Below are positions 1 to 6,326 of a stretch of DNA of 16,092 nt, piece after piece; positions within the stretch are counted from its first letter, which is position 1; each line of letters opens with the position of its first letter. The stretch covers positions 1 to 16,092 of the forward strand of contig CAJTXE010000067.1 of NCBI GenBank assembly GCA_910580225.1. Reading direction: 5' to 3'. This DNA comes from an uncultured Acetatifactor sp. GTDB taxonomy: Bacteria; Bacillota; Clostridia; Lachnospirales; Lachnospiraceae. A program made the position numbers and the translations under genes. The notes under the pieces are model-generated. The model searched no databases. It was not told the origin of the DNA and saw only the letters and a program-made list of their open reading frames with translations.

Positions 1-140
1 GAAATTCCCTCTTTCGCTTTTATTTCAGCATGGCAGTGCTGATAAGAGGATTATAGCAGACAGGAGCGGGGGATGGCAAGCCGATTGAGTATTTTCTGGA
101 ATAGTTGGTGACTTGGAGGGGAGGTGAGGAAGGGAGCTAC

Positions 141-359
141 ATGAGAATTCTGATCAAAGAGAGACATTCCTTTGTGATAACTGAAATTACAGAGGTAGAG
201 ATGGATAACGATAAATCTACGCTTTATATCCCAAAGTATGGGATGAAGTATCTCACAAATGATAGGACAGAGGAATTGTTCCGAAAAATTCTTTTTGAGG
301 GATATGCGGATTTGTCGGAATTCAATCGCGAAAGGTGTAAGAGAGAAGTTCTTCTCTGA
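141..359 (+). CDS. Small hypothetical phage protein (72 aa)
   Basis: I do not recognise this family. The protein starts MRILIKERHSF and is rich in charged residues (an EITEVEMDND patch, and a basic tail ending REVLL). It has no signal peptide, membrane helix or cysteine pair. I chose the ATG at 141 because a purine-rich ribosome site (AGGAAGGGAG) lies just before it. A longer TTG reading from 105 adds an unlikely MVTWRGGEEGS lead. It is the first clear gene in the window and lies ahead of a small HTH gene, which suits an early phage accessory protein. The gene is complete. Function cannot be inferred. Confidence 0.6.
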   Translation: MRILIKERHSFVITEITEVEMDNDKSTLYIPKYGMKYLTNDRTEELFRKILFEGYADLSEFNRERCKREVLL

Positions 360-396
360 AATGCATCGCACGGGTATTGAGATAGGAGGTGGTAGG

Positions 397-666
397 GTGC
401 CGAGGACAGCACTTTCTCCGGAGCAGAAAAAGGATTACATGGTAACCGACCTTCCGTATTGGTTTGAAAAGGAAGCGCGAAAACAGAAGATATACATAAA
501 AGACTTGGCTAAGGCATTGGGCATTACTCCCCAGGCGTGGAACGGGCGCAAGAAACCAATGGTAAATGGCAAGCCAAAAGATTCCTTTAGCTATGGGGAC
601 ATGCTTATCCTTTTTAATCTCCTGGATGTTCCGAAGGATGAAAGACTGAAGATTATGACACTGTAA
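397..666 (+). CDS. Small helix-turn-helix DNA-binding protein (89 aa)
   Basis: This is a probable phage transcription regulator of the short Cro/C1 or DUF739 kind. Residues around 29-45 read IYIKDLAKALGITPQAWN, which fits helix 2, turn and recognition helix of a compact HTH. The C-terminal part (SYGDMLILFNLLDVPKDERL) looks like the packing helix usual in these proteins. The start is GTG at 397, set by a perfect AGGAGGT at 384-390 with a 6-nt spacer. The same frame stays open upstream to 259, but that stretch overlaps the previous gene and reads as an unlikely sequence. A Cro-like or early regulator role is inferred from size and position; the operator is not known. A perfect 16-bp palindrome begins 2 nt after the stop codon. 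Confidence 0.75.
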   Translation: MPRTALSPEQKKDYMVTDLPYWFEKEARKQKIYIKDLAKALGITPQAWNGRKKPMVNGKPKDSFSYGDMLILFNLLDVPKDERLKIMTL

Positions 667-668
667 CA

Positions 669-684
669 GTTGCGACGTCGCAAC
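669..684 (+). repeat. Perfect 16-bp palindrome, copy 1
   Basis: GTTGCGACGTCGCAAC is a perfect dyad sitting between the HTH gene stop and the next ribosome-binding site. The identical 16 bases recur at 10314-10329 inside a coding region. It could act as a protein-binding site or form a short loopless dyad; its role is unknown. Confidence 0.85.
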
Positions 685-699
685 AGGAAGGAGGAAGGC

Positions 700-879
700 A
701 TGAAGGAATACAGGGTGAGGTTCTGGCGTGAGGATGGGTCGGGGGATTTTCTGGAGTTCGATTCCATGGAGCAGGCGCAGGTCTTTTACAACAGCGTGTC
801 CGGGCAGGCGGAGATCCAGAGGTATGTGGAGGAAATCCACGATTATGAAGTGGTGGTGTATCCCACGTTTGAGGTTTAG
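700..879 (+). CDS. Small hypothetical phage protein (59 aa)
   Basis: The 59-aa protein begins MKEYRVRFWREDGSGDF and ends in YEVVVYPTFEV. Alternating hydrophobic/charged residues at both ends with a central helix (SMEQAQVFYNSV) suggest a small alpha/beta fold, but I do not recognise the family. The ATG at 700 follows GGAAGGAGGAAGG, a strong ribosome site. A TTG-initiated extension from 670 would start inside the palindrome and is rejected. The gene lies between the HTH gene and a membrane peptide in what looks like one early transcript. Function is unknown. Confidence 0.65.
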   Translation: MKEYRVRFWREDGSGDFLEFDSMEQAQVFYNSVSGQAEIQRYVEEIHDYEVVVYPTFEV

Positions 880-889
880 GAGGGAGGTA

Positions 890-1072
890 ATGCTACACAG
901 GATATTTAATGCCAGCAACATATTCGGGGCGATTGCCTTCCTGGCAATGATTGCGGCTCCGGGAGCAGTAGAGAGCGAAATGTACATAACTGCAGTTGTG
1001 CTGGTGGCGATCTTTGCGGTATGCGCGCATCTGTCCATCCGGGAGGATGGCAGGGGAAGTAAGGAGGACTGA
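890..1072 (+). CDS. Small membrane protein with two hydrophobic helices (60 aa)
   Basis: The protein reads MLHRIFNASNIFGAIAFLAM..., with a first hydrophobic stretch at about residues 10-27 and a second at about 31-48 (MYITAVVLVAIFAVCAHL), and a charged tail (SIREDGRGSKED). This predicts a small inner-membrane hairpin. ATG at 890 is preceded by AGGAGGGAGG. The stop at 1070-1072 lies 1 nt before the next ATG, so it is probably cotranscribed with and coupled to the DUF5688-type gene. Small hydrophobic peptides are common in phage early operons as accessory or host-takeover proteins, but no family is recognised here. Confidence 0.65.
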   Translation: MLHRIFNASNIFGAIAFLAMIAAPGAVESEMYITAVVLVAIFAVCAHLSIREDGRGSKED

Positions 1073-1073
1073 G

Positions 1074-1826
1074 ATGGGATCAAGATGTACTAATAACAAG
1101 AGAGTGCTGACAAGGGAGGAAATACTGGGTACAGTGGCTTACCGTATGATGAATAGGGATGCAAATGCGGAGCTGCTGAAGAGGATACCACATATATGCA
1201 TTCTGGATCTTGCGGCGGCTTACTGCTGTACACTCAGACTGGATAACGGGTGTTGCTCTGGCATGCTTATAACCCACGAAAGCTGCCAGTATTACGGCAT
1301 CAGGGCAGAGGAGCTTGACGCTGCGGCGAGAAGGAACACGGAAGCCGGTGGCTTTATTACCCGGAAATCCAGTGAGATTCTGGAGCTGCCGGAAGAAATC
1401 CGCCCTGTCCCGGATCTGATGTATGTACTGACAAACCAGGCAGCATTGTACGGCGCCGCCATTATCCTTTATGAGGAATATTTCCTCAGCCTTGCAGAAC
1501 AGACAGGCGGGGATCTGTATATCCTGCCGGGCAGTATCCATGAGCTGATTGCTGTACCGGTAACAGATGGGGACCTGGCGGGTTTACAGGATATTGTGAA
1601 AGAAGTGAATGGCAAAGAAGAGGCGATAAGCCCGCATGAAGTGCTGTCAGATAACGTATACAGGTACAGCCGGGACGGGGGGCTGATGTGCGTTACACGG
1701 GATGGCAAAAGAAAACAGGCTCCATCTGCCGACCAAAGCATGGAGCCTACCAAAGCGTTAAAAAATAGCTATGCATCCATTATACGGATGCGGGAAGGAG
1801 AAGTCAATGGAAGCAATGAAAATTAA
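1074..1826 (+). CDS. DUF5688-type protein (250 aa)
   Basis: I assign this to the DUF5688 family from the recognisable core around residues 115-165: MYVLTNQAALYGAAIILYEE, then LAEQTGGDLYILPGSIHE and LIAVPV. Members are frequent in Lachnospiraceae genomes and mobile elements; their biochemical role is not known to me. The N-terminal half carries cysteines (AAYCCTLRLDNGCCSG) and an ITHESCQYYGI stretch. ATG at 1074 is preceded by AAGGAGG; the open frame to 996 overlaps the membrane gene and is rejected. The 3' end overlaps the next gene by 20 nt, indicating translational coupling to the recombination ATPase. A soluble protein is predicted. A role in the recombination module is only suggested by its position. 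Confidence 0.75.
   Translation: MGSRCTNNKRVLTREEILGTVAYRMMNRDANAELLKRIPHICILDLAAAYCCTLRLDNGCCSGMLITHESCQYYGIRAEELDAAARRNTEAGGFITRKSSEILELPEEIRPVPDLMYVLTNQAALYGAAIILYEEYFLSLAEQTGGDLYILPGSIHELIAVPVTDGDLAGLQDIVKEVNGKEEAISPHEVLSDNVYRYSRDGGLMCVTRDGKRKQAPSADQSMEPTKALKNSYASIIRMREGEVNGSNEN
1773..1791 (+). other. Hairpin just upstream of the SbcC-like gene's ribosome site
   Basis: GCATCC (1773-1778) and GGATGC (1786-1791) form a 6-bp stem with a 7-nt loop, ending directly against the AAGGAG (1795-1800) that serves the ATG at 1807. It lies within the end of the DUF5688 reading frame, so ribosomes reading that gene would melt it. It may tune coupling; this is inference. Confidence 0.4.
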
Positions 1827-3105
1827 TAAACTGGAGATTGAAAATGTAAAGCGTGTCAAGGCTGTAAAGCTTGAGCCCACGCAAAATGGTCTTACCATAA
1901 TTGGTGGAAATAACAGGCAGGGGAAGACTTCCGTTTTGGATTCAATTGCCTGGGCCCTGGGCGGAGACAGGTACCGTCCGTCGGAGGCGCAGCGGCATGA
2001 GTCCGTTATCCCGCCGACACTGCATATTGTCATGAATAATGGCCTTGTGGTGGAACGGAAGGGAAAGAACAGTGACCTGAAGGTTACGGATCCCACAGGT
2101 AAAAAAGGAGGGCAGCAGCTCCTGAATGAGTTTGTGGAGCAGCTTGCCATTGACCTGCCGAAGTTTCTGGAGTCATCCAGCCAGGAGAAAGCAAAAACTC
2201 TCCTGCGGATTATTGGTGTTGGAGATAAGCTGGCAGAACTGGAGAAGAAAGAAAAGGAGCTTTATAACCAGAGGCTGACAATCGGCCAGATTGCTGACCA
2301 GAAGAAAAAGTATGCCAAAGAGCAGCCCTATTATCCGGATGCACCGAAGGATATTGTATCGCCAACGGAGCTGATCAGACAGCAGCAGGATATCCTGGCA
2401 AAAAACGGAGAGAACCAGAGAAAGCGTGACAAGGCTGACAGGTACAGGCAGTCAGTAGCGCTCATCAGCAGAGAGGTGGAGTCGCTGCAGGACCAGCTGG
2501 CAAAGAAGAAACAGGAGCTGGAAGAAGCGCAGCTTAGCCTGAACACTGCGACAATGGAGGCACAGGACCTCAAGGACCAGTCAACAGCGGAGCTGGAGCA
2601 GAGTATCTCCAACATAGAAGAGATCAACCGCAAAGTCCGTGCGAACCTGGATAAGGACAAGGCGGAAGAGGATGCGCTGACATATAAGAACCAGTATGAC
2701 AGCCTGACTGCACAGATCAGCCAGGTAAGGCAGGATAAGACAGCCCTTCTGGAGTCGGCTGAGCTTCCGCTTCCGGGACTTTCGGTAGCAGATGGAGAGC
2801 TGGTTTATAACGGCCAGAAATGGGACAACATGTCAGGATCCGACCGGCTGAAGGTGGCGACTGCCATTGTGCGGAAGCTGAACCCGAAATGCGGTTTTGT
2901 ATTGTTGGACAAGCTGGAGCAGATGGACCTGCAGACGCTGCGGGAGTTCGGGGCATGGCTGGAGCAGGAGGGTCTGCAGGCAATCGCCACAAGGGTCAGT
3001 ACAGGGGAAGAATGCTCAATCATTATTTCTGACGGGTATGTTGAAGGGCAGGAGCATCCTGTCATGGAAGATAAGAAAACAGAATGGAAGGCAGGCGAGT
3101 TTTGA
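1807..3105 (+). CDS. SbcC/RecF-like phage ATPase with coiled coil (432 aa)
   Basis: This is an ABC-type SMC/SbcC-like ATPase (AAA_23 group) of the kind found in phage recombination operons, probably binding or remodelling DNA ends with the Sak4-like protein downstream. Walker A is GGNNRQGKT (33-41). Long heptad-like coiled-coil segments run through roughly 140-175 and 195-310. The ABC signature is seen as SGSD (343-346), and the Walker B strand FVLLD ends at D368. After that Asp comes Lys (DKLEQMD) rather than the canonical catalytic Glu, so hydrolysis may be weak or use the nearby Glu. At 432 aa it is far shorter than SbcC (~1000 aa), so the coil arm is short. ATG at 1807 follows GGAAGGAG and overlaps the previous gene. 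The stop overlaps the next ATG as TGATG. Confidence 0.85.
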   Translation: MEAMKINKLEIENVKRVKAVKLEPTQNGLTIIGGNNRQGKTSVLDSIAWALGGDRYRPSEAQRHESVIPPTLHIVMNNGLVVERKGKNSDLKVTDPTGKKGGQQLLNEFVEQLAIDLPKFLESSSQEKAKTLLRIIGVGDKLAELEKKEKELYNQRLTIGQIADQKKKYAKEQPYYPDAPKDIVSPTELIRQQQDILAKNGENQRKRDKADRYRQSVALISREVESLQDQLAKKKQELEEAQLSLNTATMEAQDLKDQSTAELEQSISNIEEINRKVRANLDKDKAEEDALTYKNQYDSLTAQISQVRQDKTALLESAELPLPGLSVADGELVYNGQKWDNMSGSDRLKVATAIVRKLNPKCGFVLLDKLEQMDLQTLREFGAWLEQEGLQAIATRVSTGEECSIIISDGYVEGQEHPVMEDKKTEWKAGEF

Positions 3106-4253
3106 TGGAGATTATCAGAGGGAAAAGGCCGGGGGCAAAAAAGGTAGTCGTGTACGGCCCGGAAGGCATTGGCAAGAGCACATTTGCCGCGAGGTTTCCG
3201 GAACCGGTATTTATCGATACGGAAGGAAGCACCAGGGATATGGATGTGGCAAGGACACCGTCCCCCACATCATGGTCCATGCTGATGGACCAGGTGGAGT
3301 ACATACGTATTCATCCTGATATCTGCAGGACTCTGGTGGTGGATACCATAGACTGGGCGGAGCAGATGTGTGTAAAGCATGTCTGCGACCTGCACCAGAA
3401 GAGAGGAATTGAGGATTTCGGGTATGGCAACGGCTATATTTACACAAAGGAAGAGTTCGGGCGTTTTCTGAACAAATTATCAGAGGTGATAGACGCAGGT
3501 ATCAATGTAGTACTCACTGCCCATGCCATGATGCGGAAGTTCGAACAGCCGGACGAGATGGGGGCATATGACAGGTGGGAGCTGAAGCTTGGGAAGAAAA
3601 CAACTTCCCAGACTTCGCCCCTGGTAAAGGAGTGGGCGGACATGGTGCTGTTTGCCAATTACAAGACCTATTCCGTGGCGGTGGACGACAAGGGGAAGAA
3701 ACGGAAGGCCCAGGGAGGCTCCCGGGTGATGTATACGTCCCACCATCCCTGCTGGGACGCAAAGAACCGGTATGGCCTTCCGGAGGAGATGCCTTTTGAT
3801 TATTCTGGTATCGCGGGCATTATTGAAATGATGCATCCTGCAACGGAAACTGCTGTTTCGCAGCCAGCAGACCGGAAGCAGGAATCCTATTTGGACAGAT
3901 TTATGGATGTTCCTGATGATTCCGGGGATTCGGGTGGCCAGACAGCAGGCAGTTCCGGGAACAGCTCAAAACAGGATACGGCTTCAGGGGCACCGCAGGG
4001 TGGGCAAAAGTCCCTGGTCTGGGAGAGCAACCCGGATAACATTCCGCAGAACCTGAAAGACCTTATGATGGCAAATGGTGTCTGCGAGTGGGATATCCAG
4101 AATGTTGTCGGGGCGAAAGGATATTATCCTGCCGATACCCCCATTGAAAAATATGACCCGGGGTTCATCCAGGGGGTCCTTGTAGGCGCATGGCAGAAAG
4201 TATATGCAATGATAAAAGAAATGAAAGAGAGCGGGGAAATCCCGTTTAACTAG
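3105..4253 (+). CDS. Sak4-like RecA-fold ATPase (AAA_24), recombination (382 aa)
   Basis: This is a phage nucleotide-binding protein of the AAA_24/Sak4 group, RecA/Rad51-core ATPases that promote single-strand annealing. Walker A is GPEGIGKST (18-26). The strand RTLVVDTIDW supplies Walker B Asp80. Further conserved elements are VVLTAHAMM (a sensor-like strand ending in His) and EWADMVLFANYK. After about residue 250 comes a Gly/Ser-rich linker (SGDSGGQTAGSSGNSSKQD), then a separate small C-terminal domain of ~70 residues (LKDLMMANGVCEWDIQNVV...) that may bind a partner. The start at 3105 shares the A of the previous stop (TGATG); an upstream ATG at 3084 is possible but less likely. It is followed at once by a DUF669 gene, the usual partner order in Firmicute phages. 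Confidence 0.88.
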   Translation: MEIIRGKRPGAKKVVVYGPEGIGKSTFAARFPEPVFIDTEGSTRDMDVARTPSPTSWSMLMDQVEYIRIHPDICRTLVVDTIDWAEQMCVKHVCDLHQKRGIEDFGYGNGYIYTKEEFGRFLNKLSEVIDAGINVVLTAHAMMRKFEQPDEMGAYDRWELKLGKKTTSQTSPLVKEWADMVLFANYKTYSVAVDDKGKKRKAQGGSRVMYTSHHPCWDAKNRYGLPEEMPFDYSGIAGIIEMMHPATETAVSQPADRKQESYLDRFMDVPDDSGDSGGQTAGSSGNSSKQDTASGAPQGGQKSLVWESNPDNIPQNLKDLMMANGVCEWDIQNVVGAKGYYPADTPIEKYDPGFIQGVLVGAWQKVYAMIKEMKESGEIPFN

Positions 4254-4264
4254 GAGGCTTTGTT

Positions 4265-4723
4265 ATGGAAAATATAAATGAAAGAGAGCTGGACTGGAAT
4301 GACACGATAGAGAAGGATGCCAGTGAATATATCCTGCTGCAGGAGGGGGACTATGATTTTACCGTGGAAAGCTTTGACAGGGCAAGGCATCCGGGGAGCG
4401 AAAAACTCCCTCCATGCAACAAGGCGGTGTTAAAGCTTAGGATCAACACAGAAAAGGGGACGGCTTATATCACCCACAACCTGTTCCTGCATACCATCAC
4501 GGAAGGTATGCTCTCCGCCTTTTTTACCAGCATCGGGCAGAAAAAGAAAGGGGAGCCGCTGCGCATGGACTGGGGGCGCGTCCCCGGTTCCACCGGGTGT
4601 GCAAAGGTAGGGGTTCGCTCCTATACGACGCAGAACGGCGACCAGCGCCAGGCAAATGAAATCAAGAGGTTTTATCCCAAGGATAGCAGCACGGCTCCAT
4701 CATTCAAGGCAGGTGAGTTCTGA
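4265..4723 (+). CDS. DUF669 protein, probable ssDNA-binding partner (152 aa)
   Basis: This matches the DUF669 family, found in phage recombination cassettes next to Sak4/AAA_24 proteins and thought to act as a single-strand DNA-binding partner. Typical features are the N-terminal LQEGDYDFTVESFDRARHPG segment, the beta strands NKAVLKLRINTEKGTAYITHNLFLH, and the middle TEGMLSAFFTSIGQKKKGEPLRMDW. The tail ends KAGEF, the same last residues as the SbcC-like protein's KAGEF, which could be a shared partner-contact tip (as in SSB tails) or chance. ATG at 4265 has AGGAGG 9 nt upstream. Its stop overlaps the helicase start as TGATG. A cytoplasmic role at recombination forks is inferred. Confidence 0.85.
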   Translation: MENINERELDWNDTIEKDASEYILLQEGDYDFTVESFDRARHPGSEKLPPCNKAVLKLRINTEKGTAYITHNLFLHTITEGMLSAFFTSIGQKKKGEPLRMDWGRVPGSTGCAKVGVRSYTTQNGDQRQANEIKRFYPKDSSTAPSFKAGEF

Positions 4724-6306
4724 TGGAATTAAGACCATATCAGGAAAAGGCAAAAGAAAGTATTTTCTCTGAATGGGGAAAAGGCATACAGCGCACCCTC
4801 CTTGTCCTTCCCACGGGGTGCGGGAAAACCATAGTCTTTGCAAAAGTGACAGAGGACTGTGTCCGCAGCGGTGACCGGGTGCTGATCCTGGCCCACCGCG
4901 GGGAGCTCCTTAATCAGGCCGCCGACAAGATTTATAAGGCAACAGGCCTTGGATGTGCCACGGAGAAGGCGGAAGAGACATGCCTGGGCAGCTGGTTCCG
5001 GGTGACGGTGGGCTCAGTCCAGACCCTCATGAGGGAGAAGCGGCTGGGGCAGTTCCCGGCAAACTATTTTGGGACGATCATCATTGACGAGGCGCACCAC
5101 TGCCTGACAGACAGCTACCAGCGTGTCCTTGGGCATTTTGACGGGGCCAGGGTGCTGGGGGTAACCGCAACGCCGGACAGAGGCGACATGAGGAACCTTG
5201 GGGAGTTTTTTGAATCCCTGGCATATGAGTACACCCTGCCGAAGGCAATAAAGCAGGGGTATCTAAGCCCGATAAAGGCCCTTACCATCCCGCTGAAGGT
5301 TGACCTGACAGGGGTGGGCATACAGGCGGGTGATTTTAAGGCAGGTGACATCGGCACGGCCCTGGACCCGTACCTACATCAGATCGCTGAAGAAATGGCG
5401 AAGTACTGCATGGACAGGAAGACAGTGGTATTCCTCCCCCTGGTGAAAACCAGCCAGAAGTTCAGAGACATCCTCAATGGGAAGGGCTTCCGTGCGGCGG
5501 AGGTGAACGGGGAAAGCAGTGACAGGGCAGAGGTACTGGAAGCATTTGACAGGGGCGATTACAATGTGCTCTGTAACTCCATGCTGCTGACGGAAGGCTG
5601 GGACTGCCCGTCTGTTGACTGCATCGTGGTGCTCCGGCCTACAAAGGTGCGGAGCCTGTACAGCCAGATGGTGGGGCGCGGTACCAGACTGCATCCCGGA
5701 AAGGACCATCTGCTGTTACTGGATTTCCTGTGGCATACAGAACGCCATGAACTGTGTCATCCGGCGAGTCTGATCTGCCAGGATGAAGAGGTGGCGGAAC
5801 GGATGACGCAGAACCTGGAGGAAGCGGCAGGCTGCTCTGTGGATATTGAGGAAGCGGAAAAAACAGCTTCCGAGGACGTAGTGTCGCAGCGGGAGGGAGC
5901 ACTGGCGAAACAGCTGGATGAGATGAAAAAGAGAAAAAGGAAGCTTGTGGATCCTTTGCAGTTCGAGATGAGTATACAGGCGGAAGATCTGTCAGGGTAT
6001 GTGCCCTCCTTTGGGTGGGAGATGGCGCCGCCTTCCGACAAACAGAAGAATGCCCTGGAGAAGCTCGGCATCCTGCCGGATGAGGTGGGGAACGCAGGGA
6101 AGGCGGCGAAGCTCCTGGACCGGCTGGACAGGCGCCGCATGGAAGGGCTTACCACGCCGAAACAGATCCGTTTCCTGGAAAGCCGCGGCTTCCAGCATGT
6201 AGGCACCTGGCAGTTTGACGATGCCAGAAAGCTGATAGACCGGATCGCGGCAAACGGATGGCATATTCCCGGTGGAATAAACCCGAAGACATTTATTCCG
6301 GAATAA
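4723..6306 (+). CDS. SF2 DEAD/DEAH-type DNA helicase (527 aa)
   Basis: This is a superfamily 2 helicase of the type II restriction/RadD-like branch. Motifs in order: LRPYQEKA near the N-terminus, motif I LPTGCGKT (29-36), motif II DEAHH (122-126), motif III VTATP (147-151), motif IV-like KTVVFLPLV, motif V NSMLLTEGWDCP, and motif VI QMVGRGTRLHPGK (from Q315, with arginines 319 and 322). A C-terminal extension (about 380-527) has a Lys/Glu-rich segment, then a tandem alpha-helical module (SDKQKNALEKLGI... TTPKQIRFLESRGF... IAANGWHIP) common in phage members. It is probably used for replication fork opening or branch processing. Its start overlaps the DUF669 stop, so expression is coupled. All catalytic motifs are intact. 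Confidence 0.92.
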   Translation: MELRPYQEKAKESIFSEWGKGIQRTLLVLPTGCGKTIVFAKVTEDCVRSGDRVLILAHRGELLNQAADKIYKATGLGCATEKAEETCLGSWFRVTVGSVQTLMREKRLGQFPANYFGTIIIDEAHHCLTDSYQRVLGHFDGARVLGVTATPDRGDMRNLGEFFESLAYEYTLPKAIKQGYLSPIKALTIPLKVDLTGVGIQAGDFKAGDIGTALDPYLHQIAEEMAKYCMDRKTVVFLPLVKTSQKFRDILNGKGFRAAEVNGESSDRAEVLEAFDRGDYNVLCNSMLLTEGWDCPSVDCIVVLRPTKVRSLYSQMVGRGTRLHPGKDHLLLLDFLWHTERHELCHPASLICQDEEVAERMTQNLEEAAGCSVDIEEAEKTASEDVVSQREGALAKQLDEMKKRKRKLVDPLQFEMSIQAEDLSGYVPSFGWEMAPPSDKQKNALEKLGILPDEVGNAGKAAKLLDRLDRRRMEGLTTPKQIRFLESRGFQHVGTWQFDDARKLIDRIAANGWHIPGGINPKTFIPE

Positions 6307-6326
6307 CCAAAAAGGAAAAGACATAA

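Noticed and set aside
2..88. Open frame at the left edge (ends ...SGGWQAD) as tail of an upstream gene
   Set aside because: Only 29 codons, no recognisable motif, all three + frames close within 90 bases; cannot be told from chance.
73..111. Mini-ORF MASRLSIFWNSW after a GGAGCGGGGG site
   Set aside because: Twelve codons only, no family or conservation evidence.
322..1083. Long open frame on the minus strand (253 codons)
   Set aside because: Opposite to several genes with good ribosome sites and a convincing HTH protein; low-complexity translation without domains.
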